A stretch of 64,000 bases of DNA from Acidobacteriota bacterium. GTDB lineage: Bacteria > Acidobacteriota > Terriglobia > Terriglobales > Acidobacteriaceae. The stretch covers positions 558,001 to 622,000 of the forward strand of contig JAJZBZ010000002.1 of the NCBI GenBank assembly GCA_021846275.1. Direction: 5' to 3'. The notes under the pieces were generated by a model, which had not been told where the DNA came from, did not search any database, and saw nothing but the letters and a program-made list of their open reading frames with translations. Both the position numbers and the translations under genes were made by a program. Positions 29,913-40,505 of the stretch are shown here, one piece after another; position 1 is the first letter of the stretch; each line of letters opens with the position of its first letter.

Positions 29913-30791
29913 TTATCGCTTCGCAGCTTTGAGTTTTGTGAGAAGCTTGTCGCGGATAGAATCTCGCTGCTTTCCATGGTGCGCCTCGCGATGGTGATTC
30001 GGGCAGATAGCAGCTACGTTTGTTATGTGGTCTGGGCCACCCTCAGACAATGGGATTACGTGGTGGGTTTCAAGATAAATCCTGCCGTCGGCCATTTCGA
30101 ATCCCCGAATTTCGCAGTACTCACACTGGCCCGCTGCACGTTTTAGCGCTTCGGATCGCACTGCCGGATCCCGATTCCATGCTGTGCCGGTGACGTCGCG
30201 CTTCTGGGGTGCGGCTGGTTGCCGAAGTGCGTGCTGGTCCACAAATTTTGGGATAGCTCCGCGAACCAGAATGGCGTCGCCGGATGGCAAATCGAAGCTC
30301 TTGATCGACCATGCCTCGTTGTCGAGGAGTCGGAATTTGACCTTAGATGGCCCTGTGTCGGGATTGTCGGTATCTCTTCGAGGACCATCCCCGATGATTA
30401 GGCGAATGGGCCACTGATTTTTGTTCGCTTCAGCGATGTTGGCGAACATGGACTCGGCCTCATGGAGCGCGTGGTCTCTCGCTTGCCGTGTCGTAAATGT
30501 AACTTTGTTATTGTTTATGCGGGTCGCATACGCTCCGGGTGCGGGTTTGCAATAAATCGGGCCGGATGGATTTTCCTGTACGAGATCGTCGAACCATACG
30601 CACAGCGCTGCGATGCCTTTCTGATGATCAACGAAGGACCACTTCCCGCTTTTCGCTCGATTCGCAGCTGGGTTTTTAACGACACCTCTATCTTTGGTTA
30701 CGCCCCAGTCAGTTACGTCGATTCCAGCTTCCTTCAGGAGGTCGTAAACGCGGGGCGTTCCTTTCGGCCTCAGGTCTTCGAGGGTTGTCAC
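29913..30791 (-). CDS. HNH endonuclease, probably acquired
   Basis: A 292-residue protein. The C-terminal HNH nuclease (residues 225-275) reads CEYCEIRGF then YLETHHVIPLSEGGPDHITN and ICPNHHREAHHG, with the CxxC pair, the HH, the N and the final H all present. The N-terminal 200 residues (LLKEAGIDVTDWG, RLIIGDGPRRD) form an unrecognised domain that could recognise DNA. GTG 30791 has AGGAG 8 nt upstream. The gene is AT-richer than the flanking accD and ligA, which suggests recent transfer. It could be a solo restriction nuclease. Confidence 0.8.
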   Translation of the reverse strand: MTTLEDLRPKGTPRVYDLLKEAGIDVTDWGVTKDRGVVKNPAANRAKSGKWSFVDHQKGIAALCVWFDDLVQENPSGPIYCKPAPGAYATRINNNKVTFTTRQARDHALHEAESMFANIAEANKNQWPIRLIIGDGPRRDTDNPDTGPSKVKFRLLDNEAWSIKSFDLPSGDAILVRGAIPKFVDQHALRQPAAPQKRDVTGTAWNRDPAVRSEALKRAAGQCEYCEIRGFEMADGRIYLETHHVIPLSEGGPDHITNVAAICPNHHREAHHGKQRDSIRDKLLTKLKAAKR

Positions 30792-30942
30792 GGCGGAAAC
30801 TCCTACAGTCACGTATTTTCGATGAGCTTTGTCCCGCAGGCAAAGCTGTGTTGCCCTGGACCCTGCGTTGGCGATTACAGTTCATCCAATCCCGCGCGGA
30901 TTGTCAACGAGTATCTGGGATCTTCTGCGAGTGCGCGAGTGA

Positions 30943-33129
<2,187 letters not shown>

Positions 33130-33165
33130 CCGGAATCCGCAGAGTCCGCACGCAGGAGCGGGTGG

Positions 33166-33798
33166 TCAGTAGAAGAGGTATTTGCGCCAGCGGTCGTCGC
33201 CGCGGCCCAGCATGCGCATGATCTGGCGGCTGGTGTGGAGACTGAAGGAGCGCGGCTCACGCAGAAGCTGCATGTCGTCGATCTCCGACAGCAGGCGGTT
33301 GCCTTTTTTGCGGTTACAGGCGTGGCAGCAGGCGACGAGGTTTTCCCAGGTCGAGTTGCCGCCGCGCGAGCGCGGGACGACGTGGTCGAGGGTGAGTTCG
33401 TTGGGCGGCAGGACGGTCGAGCAGTACTGGCAGGTGTTGCGGTCGCGGAGCAGGATGTTTTTGCGCGAGAGGGCGCGGGTCTGGTGGGGGATGCGGCGGT
33501 ATTCGAGCAGGCGTATGACGGACGGCATGGCCATGCGGCTGCGCTGGGCGTGGAGCAGGACGCCGTGCTCCTCTTCGGTGCGCGCGATGCCCTTGAGGAC
33601 GAGGATGAGAGCGCGGCGCGCGCCGCAGATATTGATCGGCTCATAGGAGGCGTTGAGCACGAGGACGGGCATCTGCAGAACCTGGCTGGAGTGGGTCCAG
33701 CTCTGGGTCCAGCTTTGGCCCTCGGAGTGGACGACACGAGCGGCTTTTGCGAGGGACTTCTGCTTGCGGGCGTGGATCATGGCTTTACCAAGCGACAT
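33166..33798 (-). CDS. HNH endonuclease of a widely conserved type
   Basis: A 210-residue protein with [19 protein letters not shown], then an HNH region ([18 protein letters not shown], then [20 protein letters not shown]). This family is common in diverse bacteria, often near housekeeping genes, with unproven nuclease function. An internal duplication (SWTQSWTH, residues 29-36) comes from a 12-bp tandem repeat near 33700. It follows ligA convergently by 36 bp. Confidence 0.88.
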   Translation of the reverse strand: MSLGKAMIHARKQKSLAKAARVVHSEGQSWTQSWTHSSQVLQMPVLVLNASYEPINICGARRALILVLKGIARTEEEHGVLLHAQRSRMAMPSVIRLLEYRRIPHQTRALSRKNILLRDRNTCQYCSTVLPPNELTLDHVVPRSRGGNSTWENLVACCHACNRKKGNRLLSEIDDMQLLREPRSFSLHTSRQIMRMLGRGDDRWRKYLFY

Positions 33799-33928
33799 CG
33801 GATTTCCTCGTCAGAGTTTCGTGGTTGCAAGTTCTGGTTGCGCGGTTGTCGGATCGTGTGGGTCTCGTTCTCCATTTGCGAATTTGTTGCTGCGGGCCGC
33901 CTCGAATTGCTGGTGCGGTCTGGATGGT

Positions 33929-35023
33929 TTATGTCGGGTGAGGCGATGCAACGGGCGTGGCGCTGAAGTCGGCGGTGCTGTCTGCGGATCTGTCGGCGAA
34001 GGCGCGGTCATCCGCGTCGCCGGGGATGAGTTGCCCATCGCGGCGGACCATCTGGGCGCGGGCCAGCGAGGCGACGAAGACGGATGCGGCTCCGGCGTCG
34101 AGCAGGGCGCGGGCGCAGGCGCGGGCTGTGGAGCCGGTGGTCACGATGTCGTCGATGAGCAGGATGGCGCGATCGCGGACCTGAGCGGGTCGCGCGACGT
34201 GGAAGGCCAGTTCGAGATTGAGGCGGCGCTCTTCAACGCCGAGCGTGACCTGGGGCGCGGTTTCGCGCTGGCGGACGAGGGATGCGGGCGAGAGCGTGAG
34301 CTGCCAGTCGGGATCGGTGCGGCGCAGATTGCGCAGAGCCGAGCCGGCGAGCAGGCGGGCCTGATTGAAGCCGCGCGCGCGCAGGCGGCGCGGATGGAGC
34401 GGGACTGGAATGACGAGCATCTGGCGCGGGGCATCGGGTGCCAGTGTCTGGATGGCCTGGGCGAGCAGTGCGCCGAGCGGACGGGCAAGCGGGCGGATGC
34501 CGTAGTACTTGAGCGCGTGGACGGCGAGGCGCAGTTTGCCGGAGTAGGTGGCGAAGCTGGCGACGCGGACAAATGGCTGGGGGAATTTCTGGCAGGCGTA
34601 GCATTTGTCCAGAACGGGCAATTCATCGGCGGGGATCAGGTAAGGCGATGGGGCGTCGGTGAGCAGCGAGGCTCCGCAGCAGGAACAGGTGAAGTCGGCA
34701 TGCGGGGTGGAGCGGATGGTTCTCCAGCAATTGCGGCAGACGGTCGAGAGGGTCGGCTCGGCGATCCATTGCTCGCAGAGGTGGCAGCGGGTGGGGCTGA
34801 GCGTGGTGAGGACTGCTGTGAAGAGCGCGTTGCGAGCGGAGCGAAAAAGTGCAGAGGCGCGAAGACCGTTTCTCGCCGCGCGGGTGCGGCTCTGGGGCGG
34901 GATCGGTTCGAGACGAGGTCTGCTACTGAATTCGCACCTCACAAACCAAGGCTTCTGAGGCCGCAGGCACCGAACGATTGCGGCCTGCGGACAGTATACG
35001 CAGAGGTTCGCTGAGAAATCCAT
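33929..35023 (-). CDS. comF: ComF-family phosphoribosyltransferase-like protein
   Basis: A 364-residue protein of the ComF family. The N-terminal double zinc ribbon (CHLCEQW, CRNCWRTI, CSCCGASLL, CYACQKF) precedes a type I PRT fold with the PRPP loop RAILLIDDIVTTGSTARAC (near 310). In other bacteria ComF works in natural DNA uptake. ATG 35023 (MDFSANLCVYCPQ) was chosen; the frame is open further up but would enter the promoter of the divergent transporter gene. An unusually long C-terminal tail of about 40 residues is present. Confidence 0.88.
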   Translation of the reverse strand: MDFSANLCVYCPQAAIVRCLRPQKPWFVRCEFSSRPRLEPIPPQSRTRAARNGLRASALFRSARNALFTAVLTTLSPTRCHLCEQWIAEPTLSTVCRNCWRTIRSTPHADFTCSCCGASLLTDAPSPYLIPADELPVLDKCYACQKFPQPFVRVASFATYSGKLRLAVHALKYYGIRPLARPLGALLAQAIQTLAPDAPRQMLVIPVPLHPRRLRARGFNQARLLAGSALRNLRRTDPDWQLTLSPASLVRQRETAPQVTLGVEERRLNLELAFHVARPAQVRDRAILLIDDIVTTGSTARACARALLDAGAASVFVASLARAQMVRRDGQLIPGDADDRAFADRSADSTADFSATPVASPHPT

Positions 35024-35190
35024 CGGGAAATTCCGGTGGCGGGCGGGAATTGACAGGATTTTTTCGCGGCGCGGGCGGCGTGGCGGGATCGGATTGCGTG
35101 GCGTAGATTCCCGAAGCGGCAGGCGATCCTCTATAGTCGCAGTGACGCAAGGTGGCGGAGGTTTGCCGCAACCGGCTGAGGAGGCAGGCA

Positions 35191-37365
35191 TTGACCACGT
35201 TTCGTCCGTATGTTGCGAGCGAGCAGACCCCGGCGGAGTTTACGTTTCGCGCGCTGCTGCTGGGGTCGATCTTCGGGATCATCTTTGGCGCGGTGACGGT
35301 GTATGTGGGGCTGCGCGCGGGGCTGACGGTGGCGGCATCGATTCCGATTTCGGTGCTGTCGATCAGCATTCTGCGGGTCTTTGGGCGGTCGTCGATTCTG
35401 GAGAACAACATCGTCCAGACGACGGGGAATGCCGGACAGTCGATCGCCTCCGGGGTGATCTTCACGCTGCCGGCGCTGATTTTTCTCGGCTTCGATCTGG
35501 AGTATGCGCGCATCTTTCTGCTGGCGCTGGTGGGCGGATGGCTGGGCGTGCTGTTCATGATTCCGCTGCGGCGGCAGTTGATTGTCGAGGAGCACGGGAC
35601 GCTGGCGTATCCGGAGGGTACGGCGTGCGCGGATGTGCTGATTGCCGGGGATCGCGGCGGGTCGTTTGCGAGCCGGGTTTTCTGGGGTCTGGGACTGGGC
35701 GGGCTGTATACGCTGTTTCAGAATGACAACCTGCTGGCGGCCTGGCCGGCGACGCCGAACTACGAGCCGGACTTCGGGCCGGAGCACATTCTGAAGGGCG
35801 CGGCGATTCGCGCGGACGTGACGCCGGAGTATCTGGGCGTGGGCTACATTATCGGGCCGCGCGTGGCGGGGATTCTGGTGGCGGGCGGAGTGGTTTCGTG
35901 GCTGGTGCTGATGCCGCTGCTGCGGTTCTTTGGCGGGGCGCTGCATGAGCCGCTCTATCCGGGCACGCGGCTGGTGAGCGAGATGAGTCCGAGCGATCTT
36001 TGGGCCACCTACATCCGTCCAATGGGAGCCGGAGCCGTGGCTGCGGCAGGGCTGATCACGCTGCTGAAGACGATGCCGACGCTGGTGGGCGCGCTGGCCG
36101 GCGGGGTGCGCTCGATGCGGGCAGGAAGTGGTTCTGCGCGCGCGGCGGCGAAGGCGAGCCGTACGGAGAACGATCTGCCGATGAGCGTGGTGCTGGGCGG
36201 ATCGCTGGCGCTGGTGGTGATCATGTTTCTGTTTTTGCAGTTTCATCCGGTGCCGGGCGCGTATGTGGGCGCGTGGGCCAACCTGGCGGCGTCGCTGCTG
36301 GTGGTGGTCTTCGGGTTTCTGTTTGTCACGGTGAGTTCGCGGATTGTGGGCATCGTGGGCAGCTCGGCCAGCCCGGTTTCGGGGATGACGATTGCCACGC
36401 TGATGGCGACGGCGGCGGTGTTTCTGCTGAAGGGATGGACGGCTCCGGCGTATGGGGCGCTGGCGATTACGGTGGGCGGCGCGGTGTGCATTGCCGCGTC
36501 CAACTCCGGCGACACCAGCCAGGATCTGAAGACCGGCTATCTGGTCGGCTCGACGCCGCGCTTGCAGCAGATTGCGCTGATGATCGGGGTCTGCGTCTCG
36601 ACGGTGATTATCGGGTTCACGCTGACGGCGATGAATACGGCGTTTCAGCAGTTTCGGCTGGCACCGCAGGCGTGGGACGTGAGCGTGGGGCATGAGGGCG
36701 TGTCGGTGGAGCGCGATGCGCATGCGCCGAAGAACTTCACGGTGCAGGGCGGCGCGGTGCTGCACGGCGAGGACTACATTGTGCTGAACGCGATTGGCTC
36801 GCCGGTGCTGGCGGATGGGAAGTATCTGTATTCGCCACGGACGAAGCGGATTGAGGTGATGTGGATTGAGGGGATCGGCAGCGAAAAGGCGGCGGCGCCG
36901 CAGGCGCGCCTGATGGCGACGGTCATCAGCGGCATCCTGAGCCGGAAGCTGCCGTGGGGACTGGTTCTGATCGGGGTCTTTCTGGTGATTGGCGTGGAGC
37001 TGCTGGGGGTTCGTTCGCTGACCTTTGCGGTGGGAGCGTATCTGTCGATTGGCACGACGCTGGCAATTTTTGTGGGCGGCGTGGTGCGCTGGATGGTAGA
37101 TCGGGCGCTTGAAAAAACCGGCGAAGCGGCACAGGAAAGCGAGATCAGCGGCGGGTCGCTCTACGCTTCCGGATTGATCGCGGCTGGCGGAATCATGGGT
37201 CTGGTGGGTGTGGCGATCAAGGCGTATGAGTCGATCACCGGGCGCGATCTGCCGATTCAGTTGCCGCAGGAGACGTGGCTGCACCATGACGGGGTTTCGG
37301 TGATGATGTTTGCGGCGCTGGCGTATTCGCTGTATTACTTTGCGCGGAAGCCGATGCCGAAGTAG
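35191..37365 (+). CDS. OPT-family oligopeptide (or metal-chelate) transporter
   Basis: A 724-residue membrane protein with about 15 hydrophobic segments. Conserved OPT motifs are FRALLLGSIFGIIFGAVTVY, ENNIVQTTGNAGQSIA and HGTLAYPEGTACADVL. Members carry di- to pentapeptides or siderophore-metal complexes by proton symport. TTG 35191 has GAGGAGG just upstream; the start matches TTFRPYVASEQTPAEFTF. The sense strand is very G-rich. It is divergent from comF. Confidence 0.93.
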   Translation: MTTFRPYVASEQTPAEFTFRALLLGSIFGIIFGAVTVYVGLRAGLTVAASIPISVLSISILRVFGRSSILENNIVQTTGNAGQSIASGVIFTLPALIFLGFDLEYARIFLLALVGGWLGVLFMIPLRRQLIVEEHGTLAYPEGTACADVLIAGDRGGSFASRVFWGLGLGGLYTLFQNDNLLAAWPATPNYEPDFGPEHILKGAAIRADVTPEYLGVGYIIGPRVAGILVAGGVVSWLVLMPLLRFFGGALHEPLYPGTRLVSEMSPSDLWATYIRPMGAGAVAAAGLITLLKTMPTLVGALAGGVRSMRAGSGSARAAAKASRTENDLPMSVVLGGSLALVVIMFLFLQFHPVPGAYVGAWANLAASLLVVVFGFLFVTVSSRIVGIVGSSASPVSGMTIATLMATAAVFLLKGWTAPAYGALAITVGGAVCIAASNSGDTSQDLKTGYLVGSTPRLQQIALMIGVCVSTVIIGFTLTAMNTAFQQFRLAPQAWDVSVGHEGVSVERDAHAPKNFTVQGGAVLHGEDYIVLNAIGSPVLADGKYLYSPRTKRIEVMWIEGIGSEKAAAPQARLMATVISGILSRKLPWGLVLIGVFLVIGVELLGVRSLTFAVGAYLSIGTTLAIFVGGVVRWMVDRALEKTGEAAQESEISGGSLYASGLIAAGGIMGLVGVAIKAYESITGRDLPIQLPQETWLHHDGVSVMMFAALAYSLYYFARKPMPK

Positions 37366-37467
37366 CGGCGCTGCGCACGGAATTGAGTGGCGCGTGGCGG
37401 ATTTGCGGCGCGTTCGGGGCGGGATTCTGGAGCTTGAGATTTCGCGCTGATTCCTGCGGCGAATTTC

Positions 37468-38175
37468 TCAGGGCAGGCTGCGCAGGCGACGGGCCGCATC
37501 CGCTGCGCCGGGACTGGCGGGATCGAGCGTGATGGCTTGCTGAAAAGCTGCGCGTGCGGCGGCGGTGTCGTCGCGATCGACGAGAATGCGGCCCCAGTAG
37601 TTGAGCGAAGCGGCGGCGAGCGCGGGCGGCAGATTGCCGTCATGGACGCTGGAGATGGCGTGGCTGGCGAGCCAGGCGAAGTCGGATTCCGACTGCTGGC
37701 GGCGATGGTAAAAGGCGGGCAGGTGCCAGCTGGTGGCGGCGCGCAGGAAACGGACCTCGGCATTTGAGGGCGCGGCGGCGACGGCCTGATCCAGCCGCTC
37801 AAGACCCTCGGTCGCGTTGCGATGAAGATTCCAGACCTGCCAGTCGTGGGCGGCGTCGAGCAGTTGCAGGCTGCCGTGATAGGCCTCGGCGGTGGGGTCG
37901 CCGGGATAGCTCGATTCGAGGCTGGCCAGAGCGGCGTGGGCGGCGCGGTCCGCCGAGCGGCTGCCGGAGGTGAGCACCTGAAAGTAGGCCGTGCGCGCGG
38001 CGTCGAGCTTCTGCGCGTAGAGGCTGGGCGGCTGCGCGCGGTTCATGGCGGCAACTCCCTCTGGCGCGGCCAGTGCATTGGCCGCGGCCAGCACAATCGC
38101 TGCCAGTCCGGCGGCGACATTGAGCGGTCTGGCTGCGAGCGGTCTGGCTGAACGAAATTGGCCGAGTGTGTTCAT
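37468..38175 (-). CDS. Exported TPR-like protein of unknown function
   Basis: A 235-residue protein with a signal peptide (MNTLGQFRSARPLAARPLNV then a hydrophobic stretch ending ANALAA). The mature part has Ala-rich helical repeats resembling TPRs (for example ALNYWGRILVDRDDTAAARA-type helix pairs) and a tail DPASPGAADAARRL. I see no active-site motif. It is the last gene of a minus-strand operon after the GT2 and acyltransferase genes, 77 nt from the GT2 stop. Confidence 0.65.
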   Translation of the reverse strand: MNTLGQFRSARPLAARPLNVAAGLAAIVLAAANALAAPEGVAAMNRAQPPSLYAQKLDAARTAYFQVLTSGSRSADRAAHAALASLESSYPGDPTAEAYHGSLQLLDAAHDWQVWNLHRNATEGLERLDQAVAAAPSNAEVRFLRAATSWHLPAFYHRRQQSESDFAWLASHAISSVHDGNLPPALAAASLNYWGRILVDRDDTAAARAAFQQAITLDPASPGAADAARRLRSLP

Positions 38176-38252
38176 GCTCCATCTCCATTTTATCGAGCGG
38201 CGAGTTTCAGACATCGCGGAACAGCGCTTGCGCTTCGACGCATTGCAGCACT

Positions 38253-39428
38253 TCAGCCAGGCTGATAGCTGCGATCCTTCCAGCTTGCCGGTCGACCGAG
38301 CAGTTTGCGCACGAATGCCGTCCACTCCAGCACCAGAAGAACGAGGACGCCGACGGGATGGACCAGTGCGCTGCGCATGGGCTGGCGAAAGCGAATGGCC
38401 GATGCAACGCGCTGCATGAGTCCGAAGCTGAACGCGGCGAGAGCGAGCTGGTAGACGCGGTTGTCGCCACTCGCGAGCGCCCAGAGCAGAAGCGGCAGCG
38501 GCAGAACCTGTCCGTAGAAGAGCAGCACGGTGAAGGGTCCGATGCGGGAGGTCGTGGCGATGCCTTCGGTGGCGTTCTTGCTCAGCCCGCTCCAGACCTC
38601 GCCCGCGCTCCGGTACATGCGGCAGACGGCGTCGGCGGTGAGGTCGTAGACGTGGGTCTGGATGCCGTGGCGTCGGAACAACTGCGGCAGCAGCAGGCCG
38701 TCGTGCATGGTGGTGCGGATGGCGGAGTGGCCGCCGGTCCGGAAGTAGGCTTCGCGGCGAACCATGAGGAACTGGCCGCATCCGGCGGCAAAGCCGACGC
38801 GGCGCGTGTAGCGTTCGCCGGGGAAGGGCAGAAAGCCGAGCAGGAGAAAGTGTATGAGCGGGATCAGCAGCCACTCCATCCATGTTTCGGTCTGCTGGCG
38901 GGGAAATCCGCTGATGAGGCCGGTCGAGTCCGGGTGAAGCTCGGTGAGCATGCGCTTGAGCGCAAGCGGGCCGAGCCGCACGTCCGCATCCAGAAAGCAG
39001 AAGACCGGATGGCGGGCAAGCGAGGCCAGATGCCAGCAGGCATGCTGCTTCCCGTTCCATCCGGCGGGCAGCGTGGGTGCCTGTTCCAGGCGCAGACGAG
39101 CGTCTCTTGCAGCCAGTTCGCGGACGATGGCAGCCGTGCGATCCGTCGAGCCATCGTCGAGGACGATCAACTCCAGCGTAACGTCGTGCGAGGCCAGCAC
39201 CGACTGCACCGCCGCGGCGATGGAGCGTTCTTCGTTGCGCGCGGGAATCAGCACGGAGACAGGCAGCAGCGTGGGGTTGTCGGTGCAGAGGCAGGGACGG
39301 CGAAAGAGCCGCGCGTTGACGAGAAAAAGCACCAGCGGCAGAGCCGCGCAGGCCAGCACGGACCACGCCAGCGCAGGCAAAGTATAGAGAGACCAGACAA
39401 ATGCGTAATAGTGCGCGGCAAAGCTCAT
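38253..39428 (-). CDS. GT2-family glycosyltransferase (membrane-bound)
   Basis: A 391-residue protein with an N-terminal membrane helix (8-38), a GT-A domain starting VSVLIPARNEERSIAAAVQS, LDDGSTDRT (the DxD-adjacent motif), FLDADVRLGPLAL and GFAAGCGQFLMVRREAYF, and three C-terminal membrane helices. The layout matches carotenoid- or hopanoid-lipid-type glycosyltransferases such as CrtQ or HpnB; the substrate is not shown. Its stop side precedes the exported TPR gene, and it overlaps the acyltransferase gene by 4 bp. Confidence 0.88.
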   Translation of the reverse strand: MSFAAHYYAFVWSLYTLPALAWSVLACAALPLVLFLVNARLFRRPCLCTDNPTLLPVSVLIPARNEERSIAAAVQSVLASHDVTLELIVLDDGSTDRTAAIVRELAARDARLRLEQAPTLPAGWNGKQHACWHLASLARHPVFCFLDADVRLGPLALKRMLTELHPDSTGLISGFPRQQTETWMEWLLIPLIHFLLLGFLPFPGERYTRRVGFAAGCGQFLMVRREAYFRTGGHSAIRTTMHDGLLLPQLFRRHGIQTHVYDLTADAVCRMYRSAGEVWSGLSKNATEGIATTSRIGPFTVLLFYGQVLPLPLLLWALASGDNRVYQLALAAFSFGLMQRVASAIRFRQPMRSALVHPVGVLVLLVLEWTAFVRKLLGRPASWKDRSYQPG

Positions 39429-40234
39429 CGATGCAGGCTTCCGTGATCGGGATGATAGGCGCGGCCTGTGCAGGCGCTGAGCAGCCGCTTCCAGAGTTCG
39501 TAGACGCCGCTGATGCCCGAGCGACCCTCAACGAGCGGGGCAAAGGCCGCGGGGTCGCGGTCGATGGCGAGCATGGCCAGTTCGTCGAGGGTCGCGGCCT
39601 GAGCGAAGGCGAGCAGGTTGGTCCAGGTGCGCGCGTCCTCCATCTGGCCGTCGGCGATCTGCAGCGGCTCGCCGATGTTGACCAGGATCTCTGGCAGACG
39701 CTCGTTCCAGAAGGTGTATTCGATGGCCACCGGAACGCAGGTCAGGCGGCCGGTGCGCGCGATGAGCGCGCCAATGCCGGAGCGGAATTCAATGGGGCGA
39801 TGGCGAACATCCTCAAACTGGCTCTCGGGCGTGATCCAGAGCGCGGAGCCGGGCCGCGCGAGCACCTGTCCGCCGAAATGAAGAAGCTGCGTCGCGCCGC
39901 GGCGCGTGCCGTTTTCGACGGGAAAAAATCCGAGCGGGCGAAAGACGCCGTAATGCGCCAGAGCCGTCGCGTCCATCGGCGCGTAGTGGTCGCGCTCCGG
40001 CAGCAGGGACTCGGCCAGCAGCAGCGCCGCCAGCGGATCCCACCACGAAGCGTGATTGCCGAAGAGAATCAGCGGGTGAGCGTCGCGCGGAAGGCGGTCG
40101 GCGTTGGCCACGCGCAGCGCGTGGAAATGGCGGCGGAGATACCAGCGGGCATAGAGACGAAACCAGGCCAGACGACGCGGCGCGGGCGACGGCAAGGGAC
40201 GGTTTAAGGGAGTGACGGCGGTCATTTTGCTCAT
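39425..40234 (-). CDS. PlsC-like acyltransferase
   Basis: A 269-residue glycerol-phosphate-acyltransferase-type enzyme. The NHxxxxD catalytic motif is NHASWWDP and the second motif is FPVENGTRRGA, then WITPESQFEDV. Such enzymes acylate lysophosphatidate or, next to GT2 enzymes, glycosylated carotenoids or other lipids. It heads the operon with the GT2 gene (4-bp overlap), so a joint lipid-decoration role is likely (inference). Confidence 0.86.
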   Translation of the reverse strand: MSKMTAVTPLNRPLPSPAPRRLAWFRLYARWYLRRHFHALRVANADRLPRDAHPLILFGNHASWWDPLAALLLAESLLPERDHYAPMDATALAHYGVFRPLGFFPVENGTRRGATQLLHFGGQVLARPGSALWITPESQFEDVRHRPIEFRSGIGALIARTGRLTCVPVAIEYTFWNERLPEILVNIGEPLQIADGQMEDARTWTNLLAFAQAATLDELAMLAIDRDPAAFAPLVEGRSGISGVYELWKRLLSACTGRAYHPDHGSLHR

Positions 40235-40505
40235 GGCGAATCTTCTGCGACGCGCGTTTTGTGGCGGATGCGGATGGCCGCCGAAGGTGGAATGCCGAAA
40301 TGCGACCTTGCTGCTTCTTCAAGGATGCCTCAGAAAAAGGAATGTTGCAGCGCCACAGGTGTGAAGTTTCATAGCCTGAAACCCGGGCGCGCAGCCAACG
40401 CGTCTTTTCCGGGTCGCGCGACGTCATCCGGCCTGAGACACAGTTCACGCAGCATTTGCAGGATGCAGGCCGAGTCTGCGGAGTTCTCAGGTTCAGGGCG
40501 CAGGT

